From Neurospora tetraspora (Eukaryota > Ascomycota > Sordariomycetes > Sordariales > Sordariaceae), in NCBI RefSeq assembly GCF_033439725.1, contig NW_026944385.1, positions 806,001 to 870,000 on the forward strand: a DNA stretch of 64,000 bases, read 5' to 3'. Both the position numbers and the translations under genes were made by a program. Below the pieces are notes generated by a model. That model was given only the letters and a program-made list of their open reading frames with translations, was not told the DNA's origin and did no database searches. The number at the start of each line of letters is the position of its first letter. The stretch's first letter is position 1. Below are positions 22,051-33,500 of the stretch, in pieces.

Positions 22051-24055
22051 ATGACTACGGAAAAGAAGCGCAAGCTGCCTCCTCGCGCCGCCGCGAGGTC
22101 TGAGCAGGCCGCCAAGCGAAGACAAACCGACACGCCTCCGACCTCGAGAAAGTCTTCCACTCCAGCGCCCGCGCCGCAAAAGGAGCCCGAGCCAGAGCCC
22201 GTTGTTGAGGAGCCGCCCAAGCAGACATTGCCCAGCTCCATCGCAGCAGGAAAGCCGCTTCCCACAGTCGAGGAACCGCAGCCAGATGACCTTTCGACCA
22301 AGGACTACCAGACTCTGCAAGAAAGGTGCGCAACCCTCTTCACTCCCCGCGCCTTCATGCGCTTTGACTGATTCTAACATGACCACTTCACAGCGGTGTT
22401 CTCCACGAGTCGTTTGTCCGATCGCGCAACCAATGGATGAGCGAGCAAATATTCGAAAAGTACTGGACCAAGCCCATAAAGAAGAGGGGAGCCGTGATTG
22501 AAGAGCCCAATAATCCTCCCAAGGACAGCATGGTCAAGTTGGGCCAGGTGACCATTACGGTTGAGCCGCATGTCTTTGAGGCGACAATGTTCGCGGTTAA
22601 GGACCCCAACCCTCCTCCGCCAAAACCTCCAACCGATAAGCGACCGATCCTCGAATACGGACCTCCGAATGGGGTCATGCCTCCTCCTCCTACACCCAAG
22701 CCCAAGTCAGTGGCGGTCTCAACGTCGTCAACACCTACGCCAGCTGCATCAGACGCCAAGAAACCGACCACAACAGAGACGGACCCAAAGGCCACCTCTC
22801 AGACAACACCACAAACCGAGGCTAAGCCCCAAACACCAGGAAAGCTGACAGTACACCCGACGCCACAGACACAGCCGACCAAACCACCACCCGCGCAAAC
22901 TGCTCCTAGTCCAGCTGCTCCGGTCCCACCTACGCTCGCGAAGCCCGCTGGTACGCCTAGAGGCATTGAATCACTTCTCTCACCCTCTCCATCTCTAGCA
23001 GCTCCTCAGGCTGCTCCGCGGGCCCCGACTACAGCACCAGTTGTTGGTGCACAACCACCCCGGCCAGTACCCGTCCCAGCAACTGTCCCACCAAATGCTG
23101 CGAACCCGGCCACCCCCTCAATACCATCCGGTGTCCCTCCAAGGCCAGCAACAGGGGCGCCAGCAGCTCCAGCAGCTCCTGCCACGCCAAGACCCGCTGC
23201 CAATGGCGCCGCACCAGCCAAGCCAGCTGCGGGGGCAGATCCAATCATTCTTATGCTAGCCGAGAAGGCTGGCGAAGATCCTCAACTCAGAGATCTCATG
23301 AAGCGAGTGGCCCAGGGAGAGGCCTCTAAGCAGGAGCTTGAGCGATTCCAGGGCATCATTGACACCATCACGTCAGAGAACAAGCGGAAAAGTAACATTC
23401 CGGCGCCACCGGCTGCGGATAAGTTATTTGTCGATGGGAAAACGGTTCAGTACTTTGCGGACGAGGTAGCCGCAATACTTGACATTGTTCTAGCATCCAA
23501 CCCCAAGCAAAAGTCATCTACTTTACAGCCGCCCAAAGACAGCGATGCCCTTCTGGTCTCGCTAGTAAAGATAGCCCTGGACGATGAAAAGACGAAAGAA
23601 ATGGTCCGGCGTATAGCCCACAACAAGCCTCAACCCACCGATGCCACGGATCTCAAGGCGATTCTGGATCTCGCACAATCTAATATCGTCACTAAAAAGA
23701 ACCAACAGCAACGACGTCAGTCAACGGCATCGGCAGCGGGATCTTCGAAACAAACCAACGACGCGAGCAATGGGACCGATGGTGGCGCAGCAACGACCAC
23801 ACAGACAAACGCTGCTGAGGAGAAGAAGACGGAGAAGGCCGAAAAGGCCACAAAGGAGAAGGGAGAGAAAGCCGACAAGTCATCCGCCCAACAGGCGCTT
23901 CGTTCAAAGGGCCTACCCCCACCGCCCAAACAACCTGATTACTCGGCTATCGTGTTTGAGTTTGCGGGAGGAAACGGTGATCGGTACCTCTTTCCCAAGT
24001 TCAGCGTTCTGGATTATCAGACTATTCCCAGTACTAGCGCTAGCGGTACCCAAGG

Positions 24056-24089
<34 letters not shown>

Positions 24090-24698
24090 GTGGTGGCGTC
24101 ATTCTTGATCATCAGGAGGGGAAGTAAGGCAGAATACCCGATGGCGGACCCGGAGCTTGACTACTACCAGCCCATAACAATAAGATTGTTTACGGCAGCT
24201 CCCAGTGGAAAGCACTTGCTGGATAATCTGGCGAGAGTGGTGGCGCCGGAGGAGGAGGTCAAGAGGTATATGGACGATATCATGGATAATATGCAACGAA
24301 GCGAATACGTTCTGCTAGCCATGAGGTTGCCCAGACCCACTGAGACGCCAGAGAACGGCGAGGGAGAAAGTGGTGATAAGGCGCCGGACGGGGCCCAGAC
24401 CGGGCCAGCGAAGGGACAAAACGCGAAGGAGAAAGAGAAGGAAAAGGACAAGGAGGTCGTGATGATTGATGCTCCATCAAGGGCGGAAGAAGCGGCGGCG
24501 GCGGAACCTAAAGCGCCAAAGGCGGCAAGAACAGGAGGCGTGTTGTGGACGACGGCAAACAAGCAGATACCCAAGCCGGAGATCAGGGAGCTTCCACCCA
24601 GGCGGAATGCTAGAATCATGCTGGAGACTACGGAAGATGAACAGTACCAGAGCTTCATCCAGACGGTTACCAGGAAGGATAAGGAGGTGGTGAGGTGA
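22051..24698 (+). CDS. swc3: SWR1 chromatin-remodelling complex subunit Swc3
   Basis: Two exons (22051..22325, 22394..24698) give 859 aa. The N-terminus is the conserved Swc3 opening: a basic start (KKRKLPPRAAARSEQAAKRR), an acidic-proline linker, then LQESGVLHESF, SWMSEQIFEKYW-like sequence and EPNNPP. The middle (about residues 190-370) is proline/alanine/threonine-rich and probably disordered. A second ordered part around residues 370-480 has repeated acidic helices. A C-terminal region begins FEFAGGNGDRYLFPKFSVLDY and ends after a lysine/glutamate tract. An 11-residue glutamine run lies near residue 647. Swc3 belongs to the SWR1 complex that exchanges H2A for H2A.Z. The assignment rests on recognisable N- and C-terminal blocks; the low-complexity middle adds little. 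Confidence 0.75.
24057..24089 (+). repeat. CAG/CAA trinucleotide tract (11 glutamines) in swc3
   Basis: Seven CAG codons followed by CAA, CAA, CAG, CAA, in frame in swc3. Likely length-polymorphic between strains. Confidence 0.9.
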
Positions 24699-25580
24699 TC
24701 GTTTTTCTTCCGGAAGAGCGCCGTATTATGTAGATAGTTTTCGTCTCTGCCAGGAGTTGACTCGCACTTGGCGGAGCGTAATGAATTTGGCGCAATTGAT
24801 TGATATCATCCATGAGATGGGATTGCAAAAGGGCGTGGATTCGACATTGAGTTGGTATGATCTTCAGAGATGGTACACGAAATACGAAGAGTTGGTGAAG
24901 TGAAGAGACAGATTCCGTGAGTATGTTGTAAACAGGTTGAAAAGGATGAGTGATTGTACCGAGTCTGCATGATACAACACATTTAGTCTCATAAAACTCG
25001 GTCAATGAAGGAAGGTGAAGGGAATTGTGCTAGTGAAAGGGAGGTCATCATGATGCGGCGCTCTTGTGAATGTTTCAAAGTACGAGTACTTAATCTACAT
25101 GTAAATCTGGGTGCAGGGTGACGTACATCTACCTGCACCGCGATCAGACCAGACCTCTTGCCGGCCGCAGAACCAATCAAGGTTCCATTTTCCAACCTTG
25201 GCCGCGAATGGCCTAGCGGCTTATTCCAGTGCTTGGCAGCAGCACTCCCCTGTCTGCAACCACAGGAGCTTGACCGTCCGTGCTTCCAAAGTAGCCGTGG
25301 GCCGTGCTCTCTTTCCGCCTCACGACCTGCTGCAAGTCTGCAACACAGCGAGTCGACGCCTCAAAAGCCGGACCATCTCCCATCCATCAACTTATCACCT
25401 ACAAATATAAGGGACCTCATTCCCACGTCTCGCGACCTACGGCCATCTCTCCCTTTCTCTCTCCTTTGCATCTCTCGCCCACAGCACAGCGAACCTTACG
25501 ACACAACGCGCGACCGCCGGTAGTACGCCTGTACGACGACACCCCAGTCGCTCGCCGCCCTCGTCTAATAATTATTCAGA
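24699..25580. other. Intergenic, swc3 3' flank and spt5 promoter
   Basis: Both neighbours are on the plus strand. A CCAAT pentamer is at 25173..25177, about 400 bp before the spt5 start. The last 200 bp are CT-rich, consistent with a fungal 5' leader. No gene is seen. Confidence 0.5.
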
Positions 25581-28500
25581 ATGGCGTCAAACAGCTGGCA
25601 GTTCGCCGGTGCCGACGACGAGTCCGACGATGACAACTTCAACCCTGCCCCCGCCGACATGTCGGACGAGGAGAACAACGAGAACGACGAAGAGCACACT
25701 CACAACCACCGCCCCGCTGGTAAGACCGTGAGGCAGGCTAGTAGCCCGGTGCCAGACGAAGAAGAGGAGGAGGAGGAGGAACACGACGAAGAGGAAGACG
25801 CGCGCCCGGCCAAGCGATCGCGTCGAGATCACCACGACGATGACGAGGACGAAGAGCAAGATGAAGAGGAGAACGAGGAGATAGATGAGGAAGAAGAGGA
25901 GGAGGAAGAGGAAGATGAGGATGACGAGGATGATGTTCATGGTGTAAGTTCGCATCACATCAACGTCCCCCTCACTTCGACTGTTGCTGCACCATTGCAT
26001 CCACTTGCCGAAAAACACAACTCCCGCTGCACACATGCCCCGCCAACCTACCTGTGCCGCCACATCTGTGCCCTAGCTAACCTGCTGTCTTCTGTCTGCA
26101 GGGCAACCGTCGCAAGCGTCGCAACAAGGACCGTAGAGCTGCCTTCTTCGATATCGAAGCCGAAGTTGACGACGAAGACGAGGGAGAAGACGAAGTTGGC
26201 GACGGTGAAGAGATAGAGGACTTCATCGACAATGCCCACCCTGACGATATTGCCGACAGCGGCCGCCTCAACGACGATAGAAGACACCGCGAGCTCGACC
26301 GCCGCCGAGAGATGGAGGCCAGCCTCGACGCTGAGAAACAGGCAGAGATCCTGCGCGAGCGCTACGGCAAGCGCGCCCCGGCTAGAGGTTACGGAGACAT
26401 GGCCATCGTGCCTCGTCGCTTGCTTCTGCCCAGTGTCGAGGACCCCAGCATCTGGGCCGTCAGGTGTAAAGAAGGGAAGGAGCGTGAGGTTATCTTCTCG
26501 ATTATGCGTCGCATTGAAGAACGAATGGGCACCAAGAACGAGGTCCCCATTACGGCTGCCTTCGAACGCGGTGGTGTCAACTCGGTCATGAAGGGATACA
26601 TCTACGTTGAGGCTCAAAGACAGAACGATATTCTCGTTGCTCTCGATGGTATTCTCAACGTTTATCCCAGGAGCAACATGCACCTCGTCGAGATCAAGGA
26701 CATGCCCGATCTCCTGCGTGTCATCAAGACGCCTAACCTGGAGCCCGGCGCCTGGGTTCGTCTGAAAAAGCCGGCCAAGCACGCCGGTGATCTTGCTCAG
26801 GTCATCGACGTTACAGAAAACGGCCTTGAGGCCAGAGTCCGTTTCATTCCCAGACTGGACTATGGTGTCAGGGATGATCCCGTCTTCCAGGCTGATGGCA
26901 AGCGCAAGCGTCCTGGTGTGCCCGGGCCTCGCCCTCCCCAGCGCCTGTTCAGTGAGGCTGAAGCGCGCAAGAGACACCTCCGTCACCTCCAGGGTAACCC
27001 CCAGACCAACAGCTGGAACTACAACGGCGATGATTTCGAGAACGGTTTCCAGGTGAAGGACATCAAGATCCAGCAACTCGAGGTCAAGAATGTCAACCCT
27101 ACGTTGGAGGAAGTCACCAAGTTCGCCAGTGGAGCCGAGGACGGCACAGAGAACCTCGATCTTAAGGCCCTTGCTGCTACTCTCAAGGATAGCGCCAAGA
27201 GTGTCGCTTATGTCCCTGGTGATATTATCGAGGTGTATGAGGGCGAGCAACAGGGTGTTATCGGCAAAGCCACCAATGTCCAAGGCGACATTGTCACACT
27301 GCAGGTCACCGTGGGTGATCTTGCTGGCCGGACCATTGACGTCCCTAACAAGGGTCTGCGCAAGAGGTTCAGGATTGGTGACCACGTCAAGGTCATCGGT
27401 GGCAGTCGGTTCCGCGACGAAGTTGGTATGGTTGTCAAGATTGTGGACGACCGAGTTACTCTCCTTACAGACCAGACCAACACGGAGATCACTGTGTTCA
27501 GCAAAGACCTGCGTGAGGCATCCGATATTGGTGGTCAAGGCTCTCTTGGGCAGTACTCGCTCTTGGATCTTGTGCAGTTGGATGCCACGACTGTCGGCTG
27601 CATCGTCAAGGTCGATCGCGAGTCAGTCGTGGTGCTGGACCAGAACGGCGATACCAAGCAGGTCCAGCCGTCGCAGATCACCAACAAGCTCCCCAAGAGG
27701 AAGTTCGCTGTCGCTGCTGACCGCGACGGCTCCGAAATCAGGCTGGACGACGTCGTCCGTGAGCATGGTGGTCAGCAACGCCAGGGCAAGATCATTCACA
27801 TTCACCGCTCCTACATCTTCCTTCACACCACGACCACCAACGAGAACGCGGGTGTTTTCGTCACCCGGGCTAACAGCGTCACCACGGTCGCGGCTAAGGG
27901 TGGTCGCAACACTGCCACTGCGGGCCCAGATCTCAGCTCTATGAACCCAGCCCTGAAGCGCAATCCAGCTGCGAACGGCAAGCAAATGCCAGCCCCGCGG
28001 ACTTTCGGACCTGATCGGGCCATTAACCAAACCGTGGTTATTAGACGCGGTGGTCACAAGGGCTTGCTCGGAATTGTCAAAGACACAACGGACACTCACG
28101 CTCGTGTCGAGCTGCACTCTAGGGGAAAGATCATCACCATTCCTAAGGCTGATTTGAGCTTCAAGGACAAGACCACGGGCAAGACCATTGACATCAACCA
28201 GCGCGGTGGCAGCCGTGGTGGCTTTGGCGGTGGAGGACGCGGTGGCGGCGAGTTTGGAAGCAGGACCCCTATGGCTTCCGGCGGATCGGATCGTACACCG
28301 GCGTGGGGCTCTTCTAGATGTAAGTTGTTTTTGTCCTTTTTGTTATCACTGTTTGCATGAAGCTAACATTGTCACTAGCCACAGCCCGCACCCCCGCCTG
28401 GAACCGCGACGCCGGTGGCTCTCGCACGCCAGCCTGGAACGACGGTTCCCGTACCGTCAATCCCTACGACGGTAGCCGTACCCCTTACGGTGGCGCTACT

Positions 28501-28992
28501 GCCTATGGTGGTATCGGATCCCGCACTCCCGCGTGGCACTCCGGTTCTCGTACCCCCGCCCCCGACGGCTTCGGCCACGGCTCCAAGACCCCCGCCTGGT
28601 CCGCCGGCTCCGACAGCTGGGGCTCCAAGACCCCCGGCTACGGTGCCTCTGCTCCCACGCCTGGCGCTAGCGGCGATGCCTGGGGTGTAAACTCATCCTC
28701 AGCTTACGATGCGCCCACGCCCGGTGGCGGTCTAAGCGCTCCCACACCCGGCGCGGCACTCAACGCTCCTACGCCTGGTGCGTACTCGGCTCCGACGCCG
28801 GCTGCTGTCAGCGCGCCCACTCCTGGCGCCTGGCAGGGCGGTTGGGGAAGTGGTGGTGATGCTGTGAGTGCGCCGACGCCGGGTGCCCTGGGTGCCCCTA
28901 CGCCGGCGGCGTACTATAGCGCGCCTACACCAGCGTATGGAGGAGCGGCGGAGACGCCGGGAGGTGCACCGGGGTATGCGGATGATGATTAG
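25581..28992 (+). CDS. spt5: Transcription elongation factor Spt5 (NGN, KOW, C-terminal repeats)
   Basis: Three exons (25581..25943, 26102..28319, 28379..28992) give 1064 aa. Exon 1 is an extremely acidic N-terminus. Exon 2 holds the NusG N-terminal domain from about residue 240 ([11 protein letters not shown]...[31 protein letters not shown]), then several KOW domains (PGAWVRLKK...[55 protein letters not shown]) and an RGG-rich linker. Exon 3 is the C-terminal repeat region: several R/K-T-P-A-W repeats, then nine APTP repeats, ending GYADDD. Spt5 with Spt4 forms DSIF, which clamps RNA polymerase II; the repeats are targets of Cdk9/Bur1-type kinases. The third intron boundary separates core from repeats. 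Confidence 0.97.
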
Positions 28993-30598
28993 AGGCCGCG
29001 ATGAGTCCTAGGGTGTAGGAGGGTGTAATTTGGTGCTTTCACGTTTGTTGTCAGGCGTTTATTTTTGTGTACGTTAGTCGGGCTCTCGTTGGGGTCATTT
29101 GGGAGACAGGCAGGACAGGAAAGTCATGAGCGCCAGGGATCAATGAGGATTGAGGATACAAATAGGACCATAACATAGGTACGATCCAGCGCAAAGCAAA
29201 GCAAAGCAAAGCAAAGCAAAGCAAAGCAAAGCAAAGGAAATAGAGGGTTAAAACAGCGAAAAGGTAGTCTCTTAGCCTGGTACATAGTCTTTTCTGGAAC
29301 TTGATTCCCGTTACCTTGAGCGTCAGGAACACAACAAGCTGCTTCCATTGGGGTGAAGCCCGAGATTTCATGCCTTGGTTACGCTTGATGCCTTCATACA
29401 ATGTCCGCAGCTCGCTGTCCATTACGCTTTCCCTAGGGCTCAACGCAATATGCACAAGATCATTGATAGCTATCCCTAGGAAGGTCATTCTTTCACTATT
29501 TGCTACCTCTAATAATGGAGACTGTGATGTTGCTGGAATGCAGAGATGCGTCCATGTTCTTTGTCACTTTGATGAAGCTGCCGGATCAGGGGTTAGGGGT
29601 AGCGCACCGTTCTTCTAGCGCTGCCAAGCACAGACCTGTGCTGTCCCTCACAGCTTCATACGTGCATCGACTTCTCATCACTCTCATCAACATTCAACAC
29701 CACGGCAGAGCTGGAGAGAATCCAATTGTCAGCCCGCGCAACGCTCGCAACCCCTTGATCCCTTGATTTCATCTTCTTTCTCATCACTCATTCCATCTAA
29801 CATGGAACCACGGGGCTCATTCAGCAATTGGCCGGGGCCTGAAGGAGAGACGGACAAGTGTCCTTCTCGTGTGACTGCACATATTTTGCACAGTCTGCAC
29901 AGTCTACACTGTTGCCCAAGGACGACGACGTTCCCGTCGCAACAAGAGCTCGACACAATGATCCCTTTGTTCTCTCCACTTGCCGACGGATTGGTCAAGG
30001 GCCAGTTGCCCGTTCCGGAGCAAACAAAACACACCTGGCTGTCAATGCTTGGTTCAAGCTGCCGAGCTGTTTCTTTGTCTCCATGTTCACAATGTTCGCA
30101 TGCAGCGACTCGAGTCTCCCTCGAGTGTTCCCGTCCTCGACATTGCACCACCCAAGACAAAGAAAACTACTTCTAGCTAAAGAATGACCTACAGAAACTA
30201 CCAGCAATACAGCTTACCCTTCAATGGCCACCCACTTCCACAAACGCAAACGCTGTAATCGGGGAGGGCAAAAGGATCAAGAGGAAGAATAATGGCCTCG
30301 GTTCTCTTTGTCTGATGTGATGCCTTGAAGAATGCTTGTTTACCCCCTACGGTAACCATCCCCCCTCAATGTTCCTTCTCTTCTTTCGAATAATCCCCTT
30401 CTTCTTTTCCTCTCTTTTTCTCATCCTTCATTCATCTAACAGACCATGCGTCGTTCATGAACAACACTCCTCAATTGATCGACAACAACAACAACAATTA
30501 AACAATCATCAAAAGTGTTAATGTGTTCTGACTAGGCTCATCTACAAGATCTGTAGAGAACCTAGTCCGAACCCAACAAGTGCCGGAACACCATAACC
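28993..30598. other. Intergenic, 1.6 kb after spt5
   Basis: Contains the GCAAA microsatellite listed separately. Open frames of up to 145 codons on both strands (for example 29051..29488 minus, 29729..30160 minus, 29763..30176 plus) overlap each other and have no motif; the first owes part of its length to the microsatellite. I leave them uncalled. The last 250 bp are CT-rich leader sequence of the next gene. Confidence 0.55.
29191..29235. repeat. (GCAAA)9 microsatellite
   Basis: Nine perfect tandem copies of GCAAA followed by a degenerate copy (GGAAA), about 200 bp after the spt5 stop. Read on the minus strand it would encode alternating Leu-Cys-Phe-Ala, which inflates chance open frames. 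Confidence 0.95.
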
Positions 30599-33500
30599 AT
30601 GCCTTGGGGAATTCCCTTCTTTCGGAACCGCACGGAGAACCAGAACCAGAAGAAGAGAGGCAGCAGCAGTAAGAGCCCGAAGAACGCCAACAAACCCATC
30701 AACTCTTCTTCCACCAACCGCGTCACCAAGCCCAGACCCAGAGCCAGCTCAACAGGCAACCTCGAAAAGTCCACCAAGTCCGCCAGCACCACCATCCAAA
30801 AAGCCATCGACTCCGCGGGCAGCTCCAAGTCCGTTCCCATCACAAACCCCTACGCCTCCCGCCTCTTCGGCACCGATCCCTCCAACCTCACCTCCTTCAA
30901 CCTCCAACGCCCTAACCCGGCCGCCGTCACCCTCTCCCCCTCAGAACTCGCCATCCAAAAACGTGACCAGCGCCAAGCGGACCTCGCCCAGCGCAAAGCG
31001 CAAGAAGAACACGACAACCAGCTCCGCCTGGCCTCTTACCGGCGAGTCGACCCCACCGTGACCCCGTCGTCCGACGTCTTCCAAACTATCCTGTATTCCA
31101 TCCGCAACCACCTGGACTCGCCCACCTCGACCTTGAACGAGCTGCTCAAGGCGCGGTTCAGTCCCGAGGACAGGGACCTGTTGCTGCCGGCTGATTGGGA
31201 GCGGAATCCCGTGTTGGCGGAGTTGCAGGGGAAGAATAGCGAGAGGTATAGCAGGTTGGTTAAAGGGGAGGTGAAGGGTTGGGCTACTAAGAAGGAGAGC
31301 ACAAGCTCTAAGGGGAGTAGTACCAAGGGAAAGAAGGGGGATAAGAAGAAGGGAGAGGGAGAGGAAAACGAAGGTTGGGCGAAGGAGGCCGATCTGGCGT
31401 TCAAACTGACTTGTTTGTACTTTGGATTGCCGGTTGCGCCGATGGGGTGGGAACAGAGCGAGACGAGGAGGTGGTGGGAGAAGAAGATGATGAAGGGGGT
31501 GACCCAAAAAGGAGGGTACGGGGCGGGGTATGATGAGGTGGAGGATGATATGGGGAATATTGTGAGGAGGCCGAGAGAGGATCCGATCAAGTTTTTGAAT
31601 TGTTATGGGAAGAGGGTTTTTGAGAAGGATGCTGTTAGAGGTGAGTTATCTGCCTACCTTACCGGTGAACGTATGTGTGAACATGGGAGGTGGGATGTGC
31701 TGCTGACAGTTCATGAAAACAGAACCGGATCCGGTCCTGGAGACGTACAACGCTCTGCCTCAGTTCCCTGAGACGTTGAGGGAGCTTGATCCGGAGGGAG
31801 ACTACATCAACGCTGATGCGCTACGTGCAGTTTTGCCGGATAAGTTGGACTTCAGCTTCGGGCTGCGTGGCGGCGGTGACTTTGATGATGAGGACGAAGA
31901 AGTCGTCGACGAGGAAGAAGAACACTCAATGGATGTTGATGAACCCGTGGAGCTTTTCCCATCCCCAGAAAACGCCCTCGTCTCTCTTCGTGGCGGAGGC
32001 CCTCTCAAAGACATCGGCGAGGTCTTCAAAGACATCGACCGTGGCAAATACCGCCTTTCCACCGAGGCTTACTACGCTTTTGCGCAGACAGACAACCACA
32101 AGGATGGCCTCAAAAGCCGACTTGAAGGCGAGAGAGGCGGCGTCGAGAATCTGTGGATCCCTCTCTACGGTTACCAGGGCATCGTCTGGTTCCATATCGG
32201 CATGCTCAACACCTTTGTTGACGCTGTCGATCGTCTTCTGGGCTTCGGCGTCCGAGCTGGTGCTTCGTACAAGCTCTACCTGTTCGACAGGAACAAGGAG
32301 TACAAAACCCGAGCCCAAAAGGAGGCCTTCTCGCGAAATAACAGGAACACTCTCGACGTCGCATGCAAAGGACCCGGTGACTACAGCAACGACCACATCG
32401 CCTGGAACTGGGTCATCGGACACCTTGGCTCGCTAGGTCACGACACCAACGGATCACCCTTGGCGCGCCAAAAGGTGCTCTTCGTTGCCGGTCCCCTGGA
32501 TCCCGTCCCTTACCAGTGGGAGCCGACCGACGTCCACAACGTCGCCAAGCTGGTTCTCGAGTGGGACGGCATGCCGGACATGAACCGTCCGGACGTCGCC
32601 TACCTGCGCATGCCCATCGCCGGAGATCCCTCAACGGTGGACGTACACACCAACCAGTTCGCCCCCTGGATGGCACAGGTCTGCCGTGTCCTGTGCGCGG
32701 GCCGCATCCCCAACCGTCCCGGCCAGCCCTTCGTCCCCGACGCGTACATCGGCGTCAAAGTCACGTCCGACCCTCGTTACGGCGGCGACGACAATGACGA
32801 CGGAACCTACGGCGGGTTGACCTTCAACTTCGACCAATGGCTCTCCATCCTGCAAGCCCACAAGGACTCGCGCAACCAACCGATCGTGCTGCGGGCGTGG
32901 ACTTCCGAGTCGCCCAGCGGCAACATCGACCGGTGGCACATGTTCGTGCCCGGCGTTTCGTACCAGTACAGCGACAACTGCGCAATCTTGCACTCCGAGT
33001 TCAAGGACTCCAAGCTCGTGCACGCCAAGATCCGCAACATGCTTGAGTCCGGCCTCGGCCTGGAACAGCTGCAGGACCTCGAGCACATCGAGGTGCACCT
33101 CCCCGGCGAGTCGTTCCTCGCCGATGCGCGGGAACAGTCGGAGGTGCTCATCCCCGTCGACTCAAACGGCAAGCTGGACAAGCAGGGTGTCCAGCGCCTT
33201 GCTGAGCTTCTTGAGCAGTGGTATAACTGGCTGAAGGAGAAGCCGGGCGTGCCGCCGGCTAAGAACGGCGTGGATATGTTCCCGCAGTTCATCACGCTGC
33301 AGCCGGTGTATCGGGAGTATGCCCTGGTCTGTGATGAGGATCATGAGCAGACTTTGGAGTGGAATCCGAGGGAGACGAGCCTTGCTGAGTTTCGGGGACT
33401 GGTTGAGGAGTTGTGGTCGCCGGGAAGGTTCTCGGTTGATTATTACCCTGAGAGCTCAAGGGTGAGACTGACGCAGAATGAGCTGGAGGGCGCGCCTATG

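Noticed and set aside
26048-27538. 496-codon open frame opposite spt5
   Set aside because: It lies fully antisense to the Spt5 core, has no family motif, and is explained by the strong third-position bias of spt5 codons.
29051-29488. 145-codon minus-strand frame containing the GCAAA repeat
   Set aside because: Its length depends on the microsatellite (Leu-Cys-Phe-Ala repeats) and the rest shows no family signal.
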